Positions 62,181-64,000 of a DNA stretch of 64,000 nt are shown here, piece by piece. Location: positions 62,001 through 126,000 of the forward strand of contig NZ_PJAR01000041.1 in the NCBI RefSeq assembly GCF_002836745.1. The letters are read 5' to 3'. Each line of letters starts with the position of its first letter. Position 1 is the stretch's first letter. The DNA is from Glaciecola sp. 33A (GTDB lineage: Bacteria > Pseudomonadota > Gammaproteobacteria > Enterobacterales > Alteromonadaceae). Position numbers and translations under genes: made by a program. The notes beneath the pieces are model-generated. The model was not told the origin of the DNA. It saw nothing but the letters and a program-made list of their open reading frames with translations, and did no database searches.

Positions 62181-64000
62181 ATGTACATAAAAACAACATA
62201 CCTCGGTTTATGTATAACGATATTAATCTTTTTTATTAGTTTCACCGCAGTTTCTAAACCAGGTGACGTAACTGACATACCGCAACAAATAGTAGAAATA
62301 TTTCCAACCGCAACTCGCATTGGCCCACCCGAGATTGACGTACCTGTTTTACCTGTGTATCAACTTAATCAATTATTAGGTTATATCTTTGAGACCAATG
62401 ATTTTACCAATTTCATCGGTTTTTCAGGCGATCCAATTAATATTTTAATTGGCATAGACCCCAAAGGCGTGATGGTTGGTTTATCTATACTTGAGCATAA
62501 TGAACCTATCTTCATCTATGGCTTAGGCGGGGTCCCTTTACTAGAGTTTGTAGCACAGTACAAAAATCATTCCATTAAAGAGCGCTACATTATTAATAGT
62601 CGCGATCGAAGTGCGCCTAACACCACGTATTTTGATGGTGTGACAAAAGCCACTGTGTCGGTATTGGTGGTGAATGACACCATTATTACTTCTGCGTTGA
62701 AAGTAGCGCGAGCAAAACTCGATGGTTTCATTGCCCCGAGCAATATGATGCTTAAACCAGATTACTTTGCTACGTTGACGTTTGCTGAGTTAGTTGACAG
62801 GCAGTTAATCAGCTCGTGGAAGATATCCAGGGAAGCGGCACTGTCCGATACTACCCTACCCAGTAAAGTGGTAGCAGCAATTAAAGCGGTGGGTCAAGAC
62901 TCTGAACAATTTGTGGAATTGTATATCGCATTTATTAGTGTCCCGATAATTGGTAAAAATCTACTGGGTGAAGGCGAATTCGCGCGCCTACAAGAAGAAC
63001 TTAAGCCCGGTGAGCATGCCATTATGGTCTTGAGCAATGGCGATTACTCCTACGTCAGTGATGAATTTATTCCACAAACAGTTCCAAGCCGATTATCGTT
63101 AACCCAAAGTGGACTGCCAACTGATATTAGGGACATAGATTTTTACAGTTATAACAAACCTAGCTTTATTACCACCATGCCTGATTATCGAGACATCCAT
63201 GTATTGCGTTTAAAATCTCAATCAGGCTTTGAATTAAGTCGGGCTATGAATGTGGGACTTGGTATTAACTATAATGCTTCTTTTATTGATGTTCAGCAGT
63301 TTATATTTCCTTACAGCGTGAATTTATCAAGTGATATGTTTATCCTAAATCCGGATGCAATCGAGGTAACTCCTACGCCGTTATGGATGAGAATATGGCA
63401 AGATAGAATTGTCATTATTGGCATAACTTGTCTGTATTTGATTGGTTTAACGGTCTTATTTATCAAGCAAACGTCGGTGGTAAAACACCCTCGACTAACG
63501 CATGCAATTCGCGGTGCGTCATTGTTGTTTGTGCTCTTTTTTATTGGCTTTTATGCGCAAGGTCAATTGTCCGTTGTTAATATATTTACCCTACTATTAG
63601 CCGTCTATGATGACTTTAAAATAGAAGTGTTTTTATTAGATCCCGTGCTTTTCATTTTATGGGTTTTTGTCTTTATATCCTTATTTATTTTCGGTCGTGG
63701 GCTATATTGCGGCTGGCTATGTCCTTTTGGTGCCTTGCAAGAATTTGCCGGCATGCTGGCTAAAAAACTGCGGATTAAGCAGATTAAAATAAAACCGCAA
63801 CATCATAAGTTTGGTCAAGCCATTAAATACGTCATTTTAGTCGGTCTAATTGGTACTTCCTTTGTGTCGCTAAATTTGGCGTCGAAACTTGCTGAAATTG
63901 AACCTTTCAAAACGTCGATCACCTTACAATTTGTTAGAACGTGGCCGTTTGTTCTGTATGCCGTCTTTCTATTGTTACTCAGTATGAAAATACATAAAGT
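62181..64000 (+). CDS. NosR-like FMN-binding/iron-sulfur membrane protein (3' end outside window)
   Basis: Starts at ATG 62181 with AAAGG 9 bases upstream and stays open to the window end (606 codons visible). A signal/anchor helix, then a periplasmic FMN-binding domain with TKATVS, where Thr158 is the expected covalent FMN attachment site (by ApbE). Later come several membrane helices (from about 410) and the NosR/NapH-type motif CGWLCPFGALQEF with Cys510 and Cys514. The C-terminal 4Fe-4S ferredoxin motifs would lie beyond the end. NosR supplies electrons to nitrous oxide reductase, but no nos genes are here; linkage to the PQQ locus suggests an electron-transfer or regulatory role in alcohol oxidation. 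Confidence 0.85.
   Translation, partial: MYIKTTYLGLCITILIFFISFTAVSKPGDVTDIPQQIVEIFPTATRIGPPEIDVPVLPVYQLNQLLGYIFETNDFTNFIGFSGDPINILIGIDPKGVMVGLSILEHNEPIFIYGLGGVPLLEFVAQYKNHSIKERYIINSRDRSAPNTTYFDGVTKATVSVLVVNDTIITSALKVARAKLDGFIAPSNMMLKPDYFATLTFAELVDRQLISSWKISREAALSDTTLPSKVVAAIKAVGQDSEQFVELYIAFISVPIIGKNLLGEGEFARLQEELKPGEHAIMVLSNGDYSYVSDEFIPQTVPSRLSLTQSGLPTDIRDIDFYSYNKPSFITTMPDYRDIHVLRLKSQSGFELSRAMNVGLGINYNASFIDVQQFIFPYSVNLSSDMFILNPDAIEVTPTPLWMRIWQDRIVIIGITCLYLIGLTVLFIKQTSVVKHPRLTHAIRGASLLFVLFFIGFYAQGQLSVVNIFTLLLAVYDDFKIEVFLLDPVLFILWVFVFISLFIFGRGLYCGWLCPFGALQEFAGMLAKKLRIKQIKIKPQHHKFGQAIKYVILVGLIGTSFVSLNLASKLAEIEPFKTSITLQFVRTWPFVLYAVFLLLLSMKIHK

Noticed and set aside
62181-64000. Nitrous oxide reduction operon
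   Set aside because: Only a NosR-like protein is visible and its neighbours belong to alcohol oxidation; no nosZ, nosD or nosF in the window.

Overview
The window looks like a stretch of chromosome from a marine gammaproteobacterium, most likely an Alteromonadales relative. The inference rests on family content (AcpH, TapT/DTW, VF530, CPXCG, DUF1294, TIGR03643-type small proteins), a moderately AT-rich base composition and AT-rich intergenic DNA. No tRNA, rRNA, prophage or CRISPR array was seen.

1-6.3 kb is an eroded, low-density area. It holds the 3' end of a TetR-type regulator, three 20-bp-spaced palindromic repeats resembling an insertion-sequence end, an ankyrin-like envelope protein, a membrane protein whose partner winged-helix regulator is broken by an in-frame TAG, and an AhpD-like CMD protein behind a promoter with two TetR-type operators.

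6.3-29.2 kb is the most unusual part. A minus-strand operon (Tat-exported DUF1501-like protein, LamG/c-heme lipoprotein, c-heme protein) is divergent from a long plus-strand array: a hydrazine-synthase-alpha-like c-heme lipoprotein, two outer-membrane barrel proteins, a TlpA thioredoxin, DUF4266 lipoprotein, DUF3570 outer-membrane protein, an exported coiled-coil protein, three TPR lipoproteins (655, 1101 and about 294 aa), a small exported protein, then an ExbB/TolQ-like channel, two ExbD/TolR-like proteins and an AgmX/PglI-type TonB-like protein. This has the parts of a proton-driven trans-envelope machine (compare Agl/Glt and Tol/Ton systems) joined to an exported cytochrome/thiol module. 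One of the two ExbD-like subunits appears to have Asn in place of the proton-carrying Asp. This is my best candidate for an undescribed system.

29.2-36.8 kb is mostly housekeeping or accessory: VF530 protein, DUF4919 lipoprotein, TIGR03643 protein, a FAN1-type VRR-NUC nuclease fused to a DEDDh exonuclease, CPXCG protein, flavin reductase, a 39-aa membrane peptide, HiPIP and an amidase.

37-43.2 kb is a PQQ cofactor operon on the minus strand: proline iminopeptidase, pqqA (23 aa), an attenuator-like hairpin, pqqB, pqqC, pqqD, pqqE and an M16 peptidase. 43.5-53 kb is mixed: a MocR regulator divergent from an EamA transporter, TapT, MoaB, BenE, PhyH, DUF1294, AcpH, TPMT, a thioesterase and an iron alcohol dehydrogenase.

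53-64 kb is a PQQ alcohol-oxidation locus. A minus-strand ABC system (permease, ATPase, beta-propeller, binding protein) is divergent from a plus-strand set: cytochrome c550, MoxJ-like binding protein, a quinoprotein alcohol dehydrogenase with the Asp signature of lanthanide-dependent enzymes, an ExaC-type aldehyde dehydrogenase and a NosR-like membrane flavo/iron-sulfur protein cut by the window end. Together with pqqABCDE this encodes cofactor synthesis, periplasmic alcohol oxidation, electron transfer and aldehyde removal.
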